From contig JAJAGP010002017.1 of NCBI GenBank assembly GCA_025084515.1, positions 1 through 64,000 of the forward strand: a stretch of 64,000 bases of DNA, read 5' to 3'. Positions 1-13,400 of this stretch are shown one piece after another; position 1 is the first letter of the stretch; every line of letters starts with the position of its first letter. The notes beneath the pieces are model-generated. The model saw only the letters and a list, made by a program, of their open reading frames with translations. It did no database searches and was not told the DNA's origin. Source of the DNA: Ancistrus triradiatus (taxonomy: Eukaryota; Chordata; Actinopteri; Siluriformes; Loricariidae). A program made the position numbers and the translations under genes.

Positions 1-18
1 GAGTCTGAGTCAAGACCC

Positions 19-207
19 GGTCTAGTGGTTAAGATACTGGACAATGGACCAAAAAGTCCAGGGTTCAAATCCCACCTCTGCCAAGCTGCCACTGTTGGGT
101 CCTTGAGCAAGACCCTTAACCCACAATTGCTTGGATTGTAAGACTGTACCAATTGTAAGTCGCTCTGGATAAGGGCGTCTGCTAAGTGCTGTAAATGTAA
201 ATGTAAA
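19..207 (+). repeat. tRNA-derived SINE
   Basis: Contains an A-box-like tagtggttaa and a B-box ggttcaaatcc, then the unit gggtccttgagcaagaccct, then a tail aagtcgctctggataagggc followed by gtaaatg repeats. This is the layout of fish tRNA-derived SINEs with a LINE-like tail. It interrupts a small tandem repeat. Confidence 0.8.
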
Positions 208-305
208 TTTAGTAGTCGAGTCCGAGTCAAGACCAGATCTTTAGTAGTCGAGTCTGAGTCAAACCCAAGTCTTTTAGTAGTCGAGTCCGAATCCATCTTT
301 AGTAG
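208..305 (+). repeat. Short minisatellite agtcgagtccgagtcaagacc
   Basis: About three imperfect copies of a 35-40 base unit built on agtcgagtccgagtcaa. The same words occur at bases 1-18, so the SINE sits inside the array. Confidence 0.7.
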
Positions 306-307
306 CT

Positions 308-485
308 CCCAGATGCTGCTATTGCTGAAGTGTATTGCTCAAGTTTTTTTAATACTGCTTACAAACTTCCCATAATTTCTGGTTGTATTCTAATAAATAG
401 ACTGATAAATAGTTACTGTGGTCATTAACCCATTACTAAAACAATGGTATACCTAATCTAATGGTGGCCTAAGACTTGTGAGTAT
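308..485 (+). repeat. Fragment of the 'aaaagtcttaggccacc' inverted-repeat element
   Basis: Ends in atggtggcctaagacttgtg, the terminal sequence seen in full copies near 40.9, 47.3 and 56.7 kb. The left end is missing. Confidence 0.6.
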
Positions 486-1309
486 AGATGTAAATGTTCT
501 GTATTAGAGTGTGTTCTAAATGCAGAAAAGCTCAGTTATCCAAATATGCCATGATCCTGGATATAGGAATATCTAGTGCTGATAATGGGATCCCTATATG
601 CATCATTTCTAATGTGAAACTCGTTTCAAATCTTCAAAACGATTCATAATTTTAGTGATGTCTGCTTAAAATACTAGGGTAGGAGACATCTCTCTCTTTG
701 GCGCTTATGTGTGTACATGTGTGTGTGCGGGCCGTGTTTATATTACATTGTGTGGACCAAATGTAGCCAGAAGTATAGAAAGATCTGGCATTTCTACCTT
801 GAGAGAACATGCTGCTGGTCCCCATGGGGAAAACCTTTTACTTTTTCCAGAAACAGCAAACCAAGAGAGACAAAAGATTTGCTTTAGATTGCTGAGGGTA
901 AGTTTAGGGATAGGTGTGTGTAGGCGAAGCATTAATTAGCTACAGTAAGCATTATGTCAGAACGTCCCCACCAGAAACAAACGTATGAGTGTGTGGGTAA
1001 AAGAAATGTTTACATGGATTTATCCCAAAAGAAGAAATAGCACTTATGCTATTGTATGCATCCATCTCCATGCCTGCCCGTCAGTGTGTGTGAGAGTGTG
1101 TGAGGTGTTCTCCCCTCAGGATAAAAGTTAAATACCCCATTAGTCGCTTCACTAATCTATCTCATAATGAATCACTATATAAAGCAAAAGTGTAAGGAGG
1201 AGTAAAGAGCCCATACACCCGGTGTTTAACTGTATACATGCACAGTTTCAGTATGAATTCCTCACTACACGTACATAAGTACATCTGAGTGTATAACAGA
1301 AACACTTAC

Positions 1310-1412
1310 CCATGTTCCACGTGCCAACAAATAGGCTGATCATATCTGGCTCAGGCTTGTCTGAGTGTTTGTTCTTCATCTGCTGAAGTAATTGACAGAA
1401 ACCTTCCCTCTT
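1310..1412 (-). CDS. inpp5d: inpp5d coding exon 11 (start of 5-phosphatase domain)
   Basis: Encodes KREGFCQLLQQMKNKHSDKP, then EPDMISLFVGTWNMG, the first strand of the inositol 5-phosphatase fold. Acceptor TTTTCAG, donor GTAAGT, phase 1. It is the last exon of the gene in the window; nothing matching the next exon lies in bases 1-1309. Confidence 0.94.
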
Positions 1413-4400
1413 CTGAAAATGCGGAAATAGCACACACACACACGCACACACACACACACATTACTCAGACATTACTCACACAACTCATTCAAGGGTGTGA
1501 GTAATATGCTTGGCCTAAATAATTATAAGTTACTCATAATAGAGACATTTAAAAATACATAAAATACAGCCTAAAGGCCTTTTCACACAAGAGTCAGGTT
1601 TTGAAAAAGAAACATATTAAGGCCGTCCTTCACACCGAGTCCGATACTGACGAACCACAACACTGTGTAAAATGTTTAATCGGAGCCTGTTCTAATTTCT
1701 GCGTGGATAAAATCAGGCTGACCAATCAGAGCTCGGTCGCCGGGCAGAACAGCTCATCAGGAGCTTATAGGACGAGCAACAGGCTGCCTCTAAAAACATG
1801 GCTATTAAAGAACAGATCTGGTGGAATAGAGCTGAAAGGCTGGAGAATGATGGAGATAAAGCTCACAGGGACTGGATGGAAGCATCTGATTATTTATCTA
1901 AGTGTCTTTTCATGCTCACAAAAACACAAACTAGAGCTTCATCTTCGCTCGTGTTTTTGTTTATTTAAGTTGATGTGAAAAAGACACGGTGAAATCTCCG
2001 ACACATTAAGAGAAGGGAAATTAAAGGAAGCAAAAGCAGACAGGGGGTTTTCAGAGAGTTTAGACAACAAACGTAGCACACTCGGTGTGAAGGTCCCACT
2101 ACGTTAAAAATCGCATCTGTTTTCTTCTTGCGCAAAAATCGTACTCGGTGTGAGAAGGCCTTAAAGGCGTGGACAAAAAGTGTCTTCAAGTGCTGAATGC
2201 GGCCTTTCGCTGCTCATAGAAAAATGCACTGATTATGGGTACGTCTGATGTTGGAGAGGGGGAAGCTAGTGCATGTCTTTGGACTGTGGGAGGAAACCGG
2301 AGTACCCGGAGTAAACCCCAACAGACACGGGGAGGACATGCAAACTCCACACAGACAGACCCCAGCAGAGGGAACAACACTTGGCCCTTTTAATTATATT
2401 TATTTCTGTTCTTATTTTCTTGTGTGTGTTTGTGGTCTATGTATTTTGCATTCAATATGCCGCTGAAAATGTTTGAATAATAATTTGTGGTTTAGGCTCT
2501 GCTTTTTGAATTTATTTTTAAAAGCTCTATATTAATAATACTGAAGAGAACCGAATATGTGAACACGCTCTAACGTGCTGGTTAAAGTCCAATAATCCCT
2601 GGACGAAAGAAATCCTAAAAGTAGCCCTTTCAGAAAACCCGACTAGAGACAAATTAGAATATTTTTTAGTGCAGCTTCACCTTGGCGTCTTCAAAGATAA
2701 ATTCTTTGCGCTGCGTTTTCTCCTTCTCGGTCTCCACCGTGACCTCCAGTTTAGTGTGCATCTTCTGCACCTTCACCAGCTGCAAGACTGCGATGACAAA
2801 TATCCACATCATTAGTCACTGCTTCCAGATAAAGCAGTTCATTTCTGTTAAATACATTTCTGCAAACGGGGACAGATCAGAAACAGGATTCAGTTCAGGC
2901 CTTTCTGTACATTCTGACTCTCATGATTTTATTATAAAGAGTGTAATTAATTAATGAAGTGCAGCACACTTTGAATAAAAATCACTTTACTAAGTATTGT
3001 GATATAGTTTTACCAGATCGCCACCTTATTTGGAATTGACCAAATAATTTAGCTGTCCATGTTGTTTGTGTTCTCCTGTAACACTTGAAGCTTTTGACTG
3101 CTCAGAATTAAGATTTATTTCTATACATCTGTCATGTTCAACCTTGCGATATCGTCACCTCTCATTCAGGAATCAAAAGGAACCCTTAAGCTCATAATCA
3201 TAATATATACCATTATCGAGTGATATGAAAACAAATTACCATGATAAGATTTTTTATTGCCCAGCCCTAGCAAAGCTGCACCACTTTGTACTTATGTATC
3301 CCCATGATTTTATCCTGTTTATCCTACGATGATGTACAGGCATCCAGGCCCCAAAAATGATATAGGACAACTTTAATACAGTGGTGCTTGAAAGTTTGTG
3401 AACCCTTTAGAATTTTCTATATTTCTGCATAAATGTGACCTAAAACATCATCAGATTAATTATTGAGAAAAATGATCCAGTATTACATATTAGTGAGTGG
3501 CAAAAGTATGTGAACCTCTAGCATTAGCAGTTAATTTGAAGGTGAAATTAGAGTCAGGTTTTTCAATCAATGGGATGCCAATCAGGTGTGAGTGGGCACC
3601 CTGTTTTATTTAAAGAACAGGGATCTATCACAGTCTGCTCTTCACAACACGTTTGTGGAAGTGTATCATGGCACGAACAAAGGAGATTTCTGAGGACCTC
3701 AGAAAAAGAGTTGTTGATGCTAATCAGGCTGGAAAAGGTTACAAACCATCTCTAAAGAGTTTGGACTCCACCAATCCACAGTCAGACAGATTGTGTACAA
3801 ATGGAGGAGGAAATTCAAGACCATTGTTACCCCCCAGGAGTGGCCGACCAACAAAGATCACTCAAAGAGCAATTCGTGTAATAGTTGGCGAGGGGTCACA
3901 AAGGACCCCAGGGGTGGTAATTCTAAGCAACCTGAAGCGCCTCTCTCACATTGGCTACTGTTAATGTTCATGAGGTCCCCACAGAAGAAACACTGGAAAA
4001 CAATGGTGTGCATGGCAGGGCTTGCAAGGAGAAAGCCACCTGCCTACCAAAAAGAACATTGCGCTCATCTGCAGTTTGCTTAAAGATCACCGTGGACGAG
4101 CCAGAGGCTATTGGAAGAAGAATGTTTTGTGGAAGGATGAGGACCCAAAAAGAACTTTTGGTTTAAGAGAAAAAAAGCGTTATGTCTGGAGAAAGGAAAA
4201 AAACCTGCATTCCAGCATAAAGAAGATTATCCCATCTTTGCAAACATGGTGGTGGGTTAGTTGTATCATGGTTTGGGTCTGTTTTGCGCATTCTGGGCAG
4301 GGACGGCTTGCCCATCCATTGATGGAACAATGAATCTGAAGATATCAGGAATGTCTAAAGGAAAAATGCAGGACATTCTGTCCATGAACTGAAGCTCAAG

Positions 4401-7400
4401 AGAAGTGGGTCATTGCAGCAAGGACACCGACCAAACACACAAGTCGTTCTCCAAGAATGGTTAAGAAGAATAAAGTTCATGTTTTGGAATGGCCAAGTCA
4501 AAGTCCTGACCTTAATCCAATGGAAATGTTGTGGAAGGACCTGAATGAAGCGAGCAGCTAATGTGAGGAAAGGAAAACCACCAAAATCCAGAGCTGAAAA
4601 GCTGGTTCTGTACGGAGGAATGGCTAAAAATTCCTCCAAGACGGGCGTGTGTTGCAGGACGATCAACAGCTACAGGAAACGTTTAGCTGCAGTTTATTGC
4701 GGCACAGGGGGGGGTCACACCAGATACTGAAAGCAAGGGTTCACATACTTTTGCCACTCACTAATATGTAATGCTGGGTCATTTTCCTCAATAAATGAAT
4801 GACCAAGTATAATATTTTTGTCTCATTTGTTTAACTGGGTTCTCTTTATCTACTTTTAGGACTTGTGTGAAAATCTGATGATGTTTTAGGTCATTTATGC
4901 AGAAATATATAAACTTATAAAGGGTTCACAAACTTTCAAGCACCACTGTAGATGATATTGTCAGTGATTTATTTAAAAGTAAATTCTGTCACAATACATT
5001 TACCAAATGAATTAGGCTGTGTCCCAAACCAAACAAGCCAACACCACATTTAGCAGACGTCCTCATGCAGGGTGGATATTAATGACCAGCCTAAAACTTC
5101 CAACGAGCCAAGGTTTATTACTCTGACAAACAAGGATTTAGATATTTAGATGCGCTGGAAAATAAATCAAACGTCGGAGGTTCATTCATGGATCTGTTAA
5201 GTCCAGCTCTGATTAACCAGACCAAGCTGCTGATGATTTAGAACTCCAACTCTGACATTTCTGACTCATAAGATTCACATTTAGAGCTTCAGCTGACTCA
5301 TTTAGAATCATTAATCAAATAACGGAAATTATAACGACACCAGGATCTCACTCTGATTTGCTTCTGTCGGTAGAACAGCCTGCCTACCTGACCCATTTTA
5401 TTTGCTGAATGTAAATAAACTTTCTTTTTAATAAATTAAACCTTATCAATCGATATATTTGTGTTTATTGTCTGCATAATAAACAGTTATTGGGGAATTC
5501 TGTTCCTCGACTGTTAGGACTGTAGGCACGAAAACCAACTTTCAAAACACTGAAACATGACGTACTTTTATTGTGCACGTAGTACTTGTCCTCGGGTCCA
5601 TCTCTGGTCTTCTTGAAGTAAACCTTCCCATTTTCTACATCGACCTTTAGGTACATTTTGCTTGAAATTCCAAGGCCTTCACCTGACTTCACCTGTGAGC
5701 ACCGGAAACACAAAGTGAAGCAAAATTTGCATTATGTAAGGTTATTTTTTGCACAGGAACACTGTCGTGAATTGTTCATAATGTATCGATATTCGGCTCG
5801 TAGGCAAACGTGGCGCTGCCCAATTTGCATGTGGTTTTGGAGAGCAAGCTGCTAAGAGGTGGAACATGTTCTCGGTTTCACTGCAGGAACAGACTGAGAG
5901 AATAAATGCAAAGCAATAGGTGAGACTATTATTACACTTCTGTAAATTAGCTGTTTAGCTTATTTAACTTGTTGGTAGTCAGTTTAGTCTCTATATAAAC
6001 CACTGACCCACAAACTATTGTTTAAAAAAAGAACATTAACTAAAAATGAAGTAAATCTATCTATCCTATCTATACCCTCACTGGCCACTTTATGAGGTAC
6101 ACCTGTTCAACTGCTTCTTAAGCAAATATCTAATCAGCCAATCACATGACAGCAACTCAGTGCATTTAGTCATGTACAGTGGTGCCTGAAAGTTTGTGAA
6201 CCCTTTAGAAGTTTCTACATTTCTGCATAAATATGACCTAAAACATCATCAGAAGTCCCAAAAGTAGATAAAGAGAACCCAGTTAAACAAATAAGACAAA
6301 AATATTATACTTGGTCATTTATTTATTGAGGAAAATGATCCAATATTACATATTAGTGAGTGGCAAAAGTATGTGACCCTTTGCTTTCAGTATCTGGTGT
6401 GACCCCCCTGTGCAGCAATAACTGCAGCTAAACGTTTCCTGTAGCTGTTGATCAGTCCTGCACACGGCTTGGAGGCATTTTAGCCATTACTCCGTACAGA
6501 CAGCTTCAGCTCTGGGATGTTGGTGGGTTCCTCAACATAGCTGCTCGCTTCAGGTCCTTCCACAAAACATTTCCATTGGATTAATGGTTCAGGGACTTGG
6601 ACTGGGCATTCCCAAAAACATGAACTTATTTTTCTGTAACCATTCTTTGGTTGAACGGTGTGTGATTAGGGGCGTTGTCTTGCAGCTGACCCACCTTCTC
6701 TGAGATTCCAGTTCATGACAGATGTCCTGACATTTCCTTAGAATTCTCTGATTATCATTCAGAATTCATTGTTCCATACAGTGATGGGCAAGCCTCCTGC
6801 CCAGATGCAGCAAAAACGCCCAAACCATGAGACACCACCACCATGTTTCCCAGATGGGATAAGGTTCTTTCTGAGGCTGGAATGCAGTGTTTCCTTTCTC
6901 CAAACATAATGCTTTTCTTTTAAACCAAAAAGTTCTATTTGTCTCATCCGGCCACAAAACATTCGTCCAATAGCACTTCTGCTGTCCACGTTGATCTTTA
7001 GCAAACTGCAGACGAGCAGCAATGTTCTTTTTGGAGAGCAGTGGCTTTCTCCTTGCACCCTGCCATGCACACCATTGTTGTTTCAGTGTTTTTCTGATGG
7101 TGGACTCATGACATTACCAGTAGCCAATGTGAGAGAGGCCTTCAGTTGCTTAGAAGTTACCCTGAGTTCCTCTGTGACCTCACCAACTATTACACACCTT
7201 GCTCTTGGAGTGATCTTTGTTAGTCGACCACTCCTGGGGAGGGTAACAATGGTCTTGAATTTCCTCCATTTGTACACAATCTGTCTGACTGTGGATTGGT
7301 GGAGTCCAAACTCTTTAGAGATGGTTTTGTAACTTTTTACAGCCTGATTAGCATCAACAACTCTTTTTCTGAGCTCCTCAGAAATCTCCTTTGTTCGTGC

Positions 7401-10400
7401 CATGATACACTTCCACAAACATGTTGACTTTGATAGATCCCTGTTCTTTAAATAAAACAGGGTGCCCACTCACACCTGATTGTTATCTCACTGATTGAAA
7501 CACCTGACTCTAATTTCACCTTCAAATTAACTGCTAATCCTAGAGGGTCACATACTTTTGCCACTCACTAAAATGTAATATTGGATAATTTTCCTTAATA
7601 AATAAATGACCAAGTACAATATTTTTGTCTAATTTGTTTAACTGGGTTCTCTTTATCTACTTTTAGGACTTGTGTGAAAATCTGATGATGTTTTAGGTCA
7701 TATTTATGCAGAAATATAGAAAATTCTAAAGGGTTCACAAACTTTCAAGCACCACTGTAAACATGATCAAGATGTGGTGCTGAAGAAAGGAAATTTAAGT
7801 GACTTTGATCGTGGTTGGTTGTTGATGCTGAGTTTTTCAGAAACTGCTGACCTACTGGGATTTTCACACACAGCGCCATCTCTAGGTTTAACAGAGAACG
7901 GTCCGAAAACTAGAACATATCCAGAGAGGGCAGTTCTTTGGGTGAAAATGCCTTGTCGATGCCAGGCTGGTTCGAGCCGATAGAAAGATAACAGGAATTC
8001 AAATAGCCACTCGTTATAACCGAGGTATGGAGCAGAACATCTCTGAACGAACAACTTGTCAAACCTTGAAGCAGATGGGCTACAATAGCAGAAGATCACA
8101 CTGGGTGTCACTCCTGTCAGCTAAGAACATTCGACTGAGGCCACAATTCACACGGACTCACCAAAACTGGACAATAGAAGATTAGAAACGTGGCCTGGTC
8201 TGATGAGTCTCGATATCTGCTGCGACTTTCGGACGTTCGGGTCAGAATTTGGCATAAACAAATAAAAATGAAAGCATGGATCCATCCTGCCTCCTATAAC
8301 AGTTCAGGCGGCGGGTGGAGTAATGGTATGGGGGATTTTTTTGGCACACTTTGTGCCCCTTAATACCAACTGAACATGGTTTAATAAGAGTATAATATAA
8401 AATAATATCTCACTTCAAAGGTTACAGGCGGTATGAGTGACTTCCTGTGGCCCCCGTCATATCCGACAGACTCGAACACTGTATTCTTAGCCTGTGAATT
8501 ACAACCAATCATCAGATCATCCTCGACCTTGAACACCGAGATATTAAAAAGAGACAGAGAACGATCTGACATGACAGATGAGTAACACTGAATGGAAAGA
8601 AGTCACATGATACCTTGTCCTCTATCGAATACAGAAGCTTGGTCAGTTGCTCAAGCCTAAAAGCCACAGACTGGGTTGCGTCAAGAGACATCTGAAACAA
8701 AAACAAAAGTGTCGAAACAGAGAGGAATGAAACGTACCTATGCCTGCTGTCGCCATTGCTTCGAGGCAGATTTTAAAAAGGCTATTACAATAATACCTGT
8801 CCTCGAAGTCTCCCGGCTCCAGGTGACTGAGGCTGTTCTACAACTCTCTGAAGAGCCTCCAGAGATGGAAGCGTACGAGTAATCTCACTACAAGAACGTA
8901 AAGTCGCTGAGAGTTAATGGGATCTAATGTAGTTTTAAACTAAACACACACTTTTATATTAATGTATGATATTTATAAACAGGCGCCCGGGTGGGGAAGT
9001 GGCAATACTGGGGCGGTTCTAGGATCAGAACTTCATTTTTTACCAAGAAATCTGAGAAAACTTCCTTAATGTGAGCCACAAAGCCATCGCTTGGATTGAG
9101 TTTTCTAGCTTATCAAATACAAACTTCAATTTAAAAAACACAAAAATTACCTTTTACTATTTTTAGCAGTGCTGCGACTCAGTTTAGGGGTTCCTTGAGC
9201 ACTCCTAAAATGGTCGACATGCAAGCCCACCACTGTTGTTCCCTCATTCTGGGTCATGAGTGGCTGAGGGAGGGGAGACCACATCCCCCTCCAAGCCCTG
9301 AGAGACAGACTGATGCCTGTTCAGAGTAATCATCATCACGGGGAACTAGGTTCGAGTCCAGTTTGACCATCGATTGGGGCAGTCACTACACAGCTCCAAA
9401 GACTCCTGAGTTGTTTCCAGGCTCAGACATGGCCTGTGTGGAGTTTGCATGTTCTCCCCGTGTCCGTGCGGGTTTACTCCGGGTACTTGGGATTCCTAAG
9501 TCCTAGGCCTGATCACTGAGGAGCTCATGCTTTATATAAAGCAAAATATAAAGAGTACTGAGCAAAAGTCTTAGGCCACCATTAGATTAGATATTCCATT
9601 GTTTTAGCAATGGTATAATGACCATATTCCTCGGTCTCTTGAACATGAAAACATAGATCACTTTCACCATCACTACTTTGTACCTATGTTTCCCCATGAT
9701 ACACCATTTCGGAGACCCTTTTTGTCCTGTGGTGATGCACTTACACTGGTACCAGAACAGATTTAATGCTTTTCTACCTGTTGAGGTTCTTGCAGATGGT
9801 TTTGAGAAGCTTCTTCAGGTTGGGCAGTGTGGGGATCCCGTGCTGTACCTGTTCGGCGTCCAGGGTCACGGCTGAGGAGAAATAATCCTGGATTGCCTTT
9901 TGATGATCTTCATGGAGTCTGCAAATCAAACAGTAATTACTGAAGCTAAACAAGACTACACCAAAATGTACTCTGAGCTGCTGGTTTATAATTGTCATAT
10001 AATTCCACCATATGGGTGCATTTTGTAGGTATACAGTCGCATATCAGTGGAAAGGCACGACCAACAGACCACCACATTATTTAGACGTTATTTGAGTAGT
10101 TGACCACAGCCAGCTAATAGCTTGTCGTGGGCAGAATACGATATTAATAGCTGGCCTACATTAAAGCCTATGTCTATTGGGGAAAAAAGCCCAGATGTTG
10201 GGTTTATGTGACCACAATTGGTTTGATAACCAGTAACCAGAGCACGGGTCTGAGAATGGTGCCAAAGCATAAAGTTTCCGATTCAAAGATTTATTTCTAG
10301 AACGCTTTTTAGAAAGGGGCATTATCTCAAAATCTTTACAATTTAGCTGATCTACTAATAACTGATAATTACCAGGTTAAACAAATATTGAATAACGTAA

Positions 10401-13400
10401 CATACGCATAACAAATACATAATATGCAAAAACATGTTATTCCTTTGAATATTTCTCAGCCTTCTACGCTATAGCTTTTATATTCTCTATTTTATTATAC
10501 TCTTCTTAATATTCATTTTCTCTACAATGTTAGTCTACCTGTTATTTTCTTTTAATTATCATATCGTTAATATATATTTAGTTTCTGTTTTTTATAGTAT
10601 TACTATGAACTGACAATGTTTAGGACTTTTTCCTTGCCACTGTCGCCCCAGGCTCGCTCGGTTTGCGGATGGGCTTATAATTGAGAATGATCTGAAACTG
10701 CAAAGCTGCTCTGCTGTGGTGTGAGTACAGGGGGCTGGAGCTGATGACAGAAGAACAGCTTGAGTGGGGCTGAAGCGGAGGACCATCTTAGTGAAACCAA
10801 TCCGCAAGCCTGTGTGCTGTATATAAGATTGGGGAAGTTCCAACAAACTAAGAGTGAAGAAGTCACTTAGATGAGTGACGAAACGTTTCTTCCACGAAAA
10901 CCTTGTGTTCTGATGAACTGATTTAACTTTGTGGGCTTCCTCCAGCCTTCGCTTCGCTCTCTCGTTCCCAGATTAATCTGTGCTACCCAGAAGCGCTTGT
11001 TATGGAGCAATAACGTTTTAGACAGCTGTCTTCTTCTAAACATTAACTCCCAAAGTTGGTGCCTGTGTGAATGGCCGTGTAAATCCTGACCTTTGGTGCT
11101 GCAGTCTCAGAGACCATTAAGTGCAAATAGGACCCCAAACCTGCAGTGTTTCTTACATTTCTTACATGAACCTGGGATATTTCGTGTTTTATTCTGGTTA
11201 ATAAACATCCATTCCTGCATGTCAGGCCTGCAACACGTTCCAAAAAAAATTAGGGCAATTTAGGGCTAGTAATTAATTAAAAAAACTAAATAATGACGTG
11301 ATTTCAGGTGATTATCATCTGTAGAGAGAGACTTTACACCTGCATTTTCCATACTGTCCCAAATTTTCTGACTTGGGGTTTGTACGTACAGATAAAACCT
11401 TATCAGGATACAATCCAGAAACAAGGCGCATGAAAAGACGAGGCTTAAACAGGGTGGTCTGGTTCCATTGATGGTCAGGATAGAAGATGGTCAGTATTTA
11501 ATCACATATACGTATAAGGTACATCTGTTTAACTCTTTAGGATATCTCATACACTACACAGCCAAAAGTTTATTGACATGCAACAGCTACTAAAGTTTGC
11601 TCCTTTTCTGAGAAGCATTCCAGTACATTTTGGGACACTGATGTTAAATAATAACGCCTGGCCCACAGTTTGGTATCTTAAAAGAGGAACCCAATAAATT
11701 TCTCCACTGGAGTTTGGAAATCATTTGTTTATGGACACTGTTTTAGGAGCTCAGGGCCGAAAGTTGATGAACTGACTTGTTAGATGTGCAAACCAACAAA
11801 CTGTCACACTGCGAGCCATTAATGGGTTCGGTGCATCCCATTCTACTGTGTCTATGGCAACAGATCACTAAATAGAAGAGGCGTCTCCATACTTTTGGTC
11901 TTGCGGTGAAGTATAAGCATAAAGTATATTTTAAGGTATAAATCGAGCCGTACTGTGACATGTCGATGAGCTGCAGCCTCTGCAGGTAGGTATCTGAGAT
12001 GGACGGATGGCTCAGCTCCATGACCTTGGCCGGCTCAGCGTGGGAATCTTTGCTCTCGCTGGGTGTGAAGTTCCTGGGTGGAAGCTGAGGAGGTAAACTT
12101 GGTGGCTCTGTGGGAAGGAAGGATAGCAGGAACAGTCAGCACTGAAGCACTGAACTGATTAGGAGAGCGGTACGGGCGTGTCCTAAATCCCACTTTTAAT
12201 GCATTATGAAATACAATGTATTATAATGAAATATAAAGAGAGAGTTTCGTCAGAAGGCAGAAGAGCTTCTTAAAGAAGAAGTTACAGGTCTGTGAAAGCC
12301 AAAAAGCTTGCTTGTTTGTGGGTGACCAAATACTTATTTTCCACCATATTTTACAATTAAATTCTTTAAAAATCCTACAATGTGATTTCCTGGATTTATT
12401 TTCCTCATTATGTCTCTCATAGTTGAAGTGTAGCTATGATGAAAATTACAGACCTCTCTCATCTTTCTAAGTAGGAGAACTTGCACAATCAGTGGCTGAC
12501 TAAATACTTTTTTGCCCCACTGTAAATAAAACTTAGAAATCGTTATATAATAAACAGTTATTTAGAAATTCTCTTGCTCGACTGTTAAGACCGAAGGCCA
12601 CAGTCAGATGATAGAATGGAACTATTTTTCCTCGCTTAACCTTGATAAACAAATCGTCTTTTCCATCCTCTTTATCTTAAAATCTAACAATAAACAGTGA
12701 TAACGGAATAATACACTCGATGTTCCTGCTATAACATGAGATATTTGGGTTCTGTAGTTTACAGTTCCCCAGGTCGAACATGTCGGATACATCTGTGAAC
12801 CCTTTAGAAGTTTCTAAATTCTAGCATACATGAGCTCAAAACATCTAAAAAAAATCCTAAAATAACAGAGAAACCATTTCAACAATTAAGACAAGAGAAA
12901 TATTATACTTTGATCATTTATTTATTGAGGAAAATGATCCAATATCACATCTGTCAGTGGCAAAAGTATGTGTAATACTTAATCTGAAGAATCTCTCAGA
13001 GTCTGATCTTCACAACACATGTTTGAGGAAGTGTATCATGAAATGAACAGAGGAGATTTTAGAAAAGGAGCTCAGAAAAAGGCTGTTGATGCTCATCAGG
13101 CTGGAAAAGGTTGCAAAACCATCTCTAAAGAGTTTGGACTTCACCAATCCACAGTCAGACAGATTGTGTACAAATGGAGAAAATTCAAGACCATTGTTAC
13201 CCTTCCCAGAAGTGGTCGACCAACGATGATCACCCCAAGAGCAAGGCGTGTAACAGTTGGCGAGATCACAAAGGACCCCAGGGTAACTTCTAAGCAACTG
13301 AAGGCCTCTCTCACATTGGCTAATGTTAGTGTTCATGAGTCCACCATCAGGAGAACACTGAACAACAATGGTGTGCATGGCAGGGTTGCAAGGAGAAAGC

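Noticed and set aside
19..207. A functional tRNA gene
   Set aside because: A- and B-box-like words are present, but the cloverleaf is not intact and the tail is that of a SINE.
1..1309. A further inpp5d exon left of exon 11
   Set aside because: No frame matches the next phosphatase segment, and no fitting acceptor-exon-donor unit was found.
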